Source: Pseudoips prasinana (lineage: Eukaryota; Arthropoda; Insecta; Lepidoptera; Nolidae). Taken from it: a DNA stretch of 64,000 nucleotides. The notes beneath the pieces are model-generated. The model worked only from the letters and a program-made list of their open reading frames with translations. It ran no database searches and was not told the origin of the DNA. Of the stretch, positions 63,691 through 64,000 are shown piece after piece. Each line of letters starts with the position of its first letter. The stretch's first letter is position 1. The translations under genes were made by a program, and so were the position numbers. Location of the stretch: the NCBI GenBank assembly GCA_951640165.1, contig OX621264.1, positions 7,011,001-7,075,000 of the forward strand, in the 5' to 3' direction.

Positions 63691-64000
63691 AAACACTTAT
63701 TTTCTTGCTAATTTGCAAATAAAATACTCAAATCTTAAGTGTTTTCGATAAAAAATATTATCCTTTCAATATTTCAACCTAAACGAAAACTCGCGTTGTA
63801 TAAAATTATTACGTAAAACACTATTTGGCAAATCGTAATACTCACGTGCATAAGGTCCCAAATGTATGAAGTGTGCTTTCGACGCCGCTCCCCGCGGCAA
63901 AATGACCGATTATTTTACAGTGTGACCATACTAAACTCTCCTTTGTATAAATAAATATGAACAGATAATTATTAATTCATTATTTTATCATGCAGACCAT
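63691..64000. other. Possible host flank, no gene seen
   Basis: Contains CACGTG near 63844 and a GC-rich CCGCTCCCCGCGG. No open frame or repeat recognised. Confidence 0.3.

Overview
This is nuclear DNA from an insect, almost certainly a moth or butterfly. It is AT-rich and has no bacterial-style gene packing. It is crowded with repeat types typical of Lepidoptera: several tRNA-headed SINEs, 5S rRNA-like SINEs, short Helitrons ending in CTAG, RTE and other LINE tails, and many foldback elements. I see only two loci that look like host genes. Everything else I can explain is mobile DNA, often nested two or three deep.

Layout. 0-6.7 kb: SINEs, foldback elements, short palindromes and Helitron fragments. 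6.76-8.05 kb: an intact cecropia-type mariner inside a SINE. 8.2-14 kb: Helitrons, one of them in a tandem arrangement with its flank, a TTAA-flanked element, and a LINE fragment split by a MITE. 14-18.1 kb: an inverted pair of repeats (one arm holds a LINE insertion) and a 5S-like SINE. 19.34-20.62 kb: a second mariner copy with a premature stop. 21.3-29.5 kb: a complete LTR element with two 3.1-kb LTRs, a 2-kb core without gag or pol, a purine tract, and a GCAT target duplication in an old LINE 3' end. 31-42 kb: a small three-exon host gene predicted here, with introns filled by SINEs, LINEs, MITEs and a minisatellite-bearing element. 42-50.6 kb: RTE, SINE and Harbinger remnants. 50.79-52.08 kb: a third mariner, reversed. 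53.77-54.55 kb: a small hAT element keeping a BED finger exon. 55.8 kb: a first coding exon resembling the serine-hydrolase-like (SERHL/kraken) family. 58-64 kb: a Tc1/mariner pseudogene split by a MITE, then a pogo/Tigger-like transposon.

The host genes seem unrelated to each other. The first encodes an unrecognised 119-residue protein; its three exons join in frame across introns of about 8.4 and 2.0 kb. For the second only the start is in the window. The transposons give a relative history: mariner copies interrupt SINE-B and a retroposon tail, MITEs interrupt SINE-C, a LINE and a transposase gene, and Helitrons are both hosts and guests. Three near-identical mariners and near-identical LTRs indicate recent activity.

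Limits: all identities are by eye, without alignment or database search. Repeat family names (SINE-A to D, Helitron A to E, R400 and so on) are local labels. Boundaries of fragments are approximate unless a target duplication is given.
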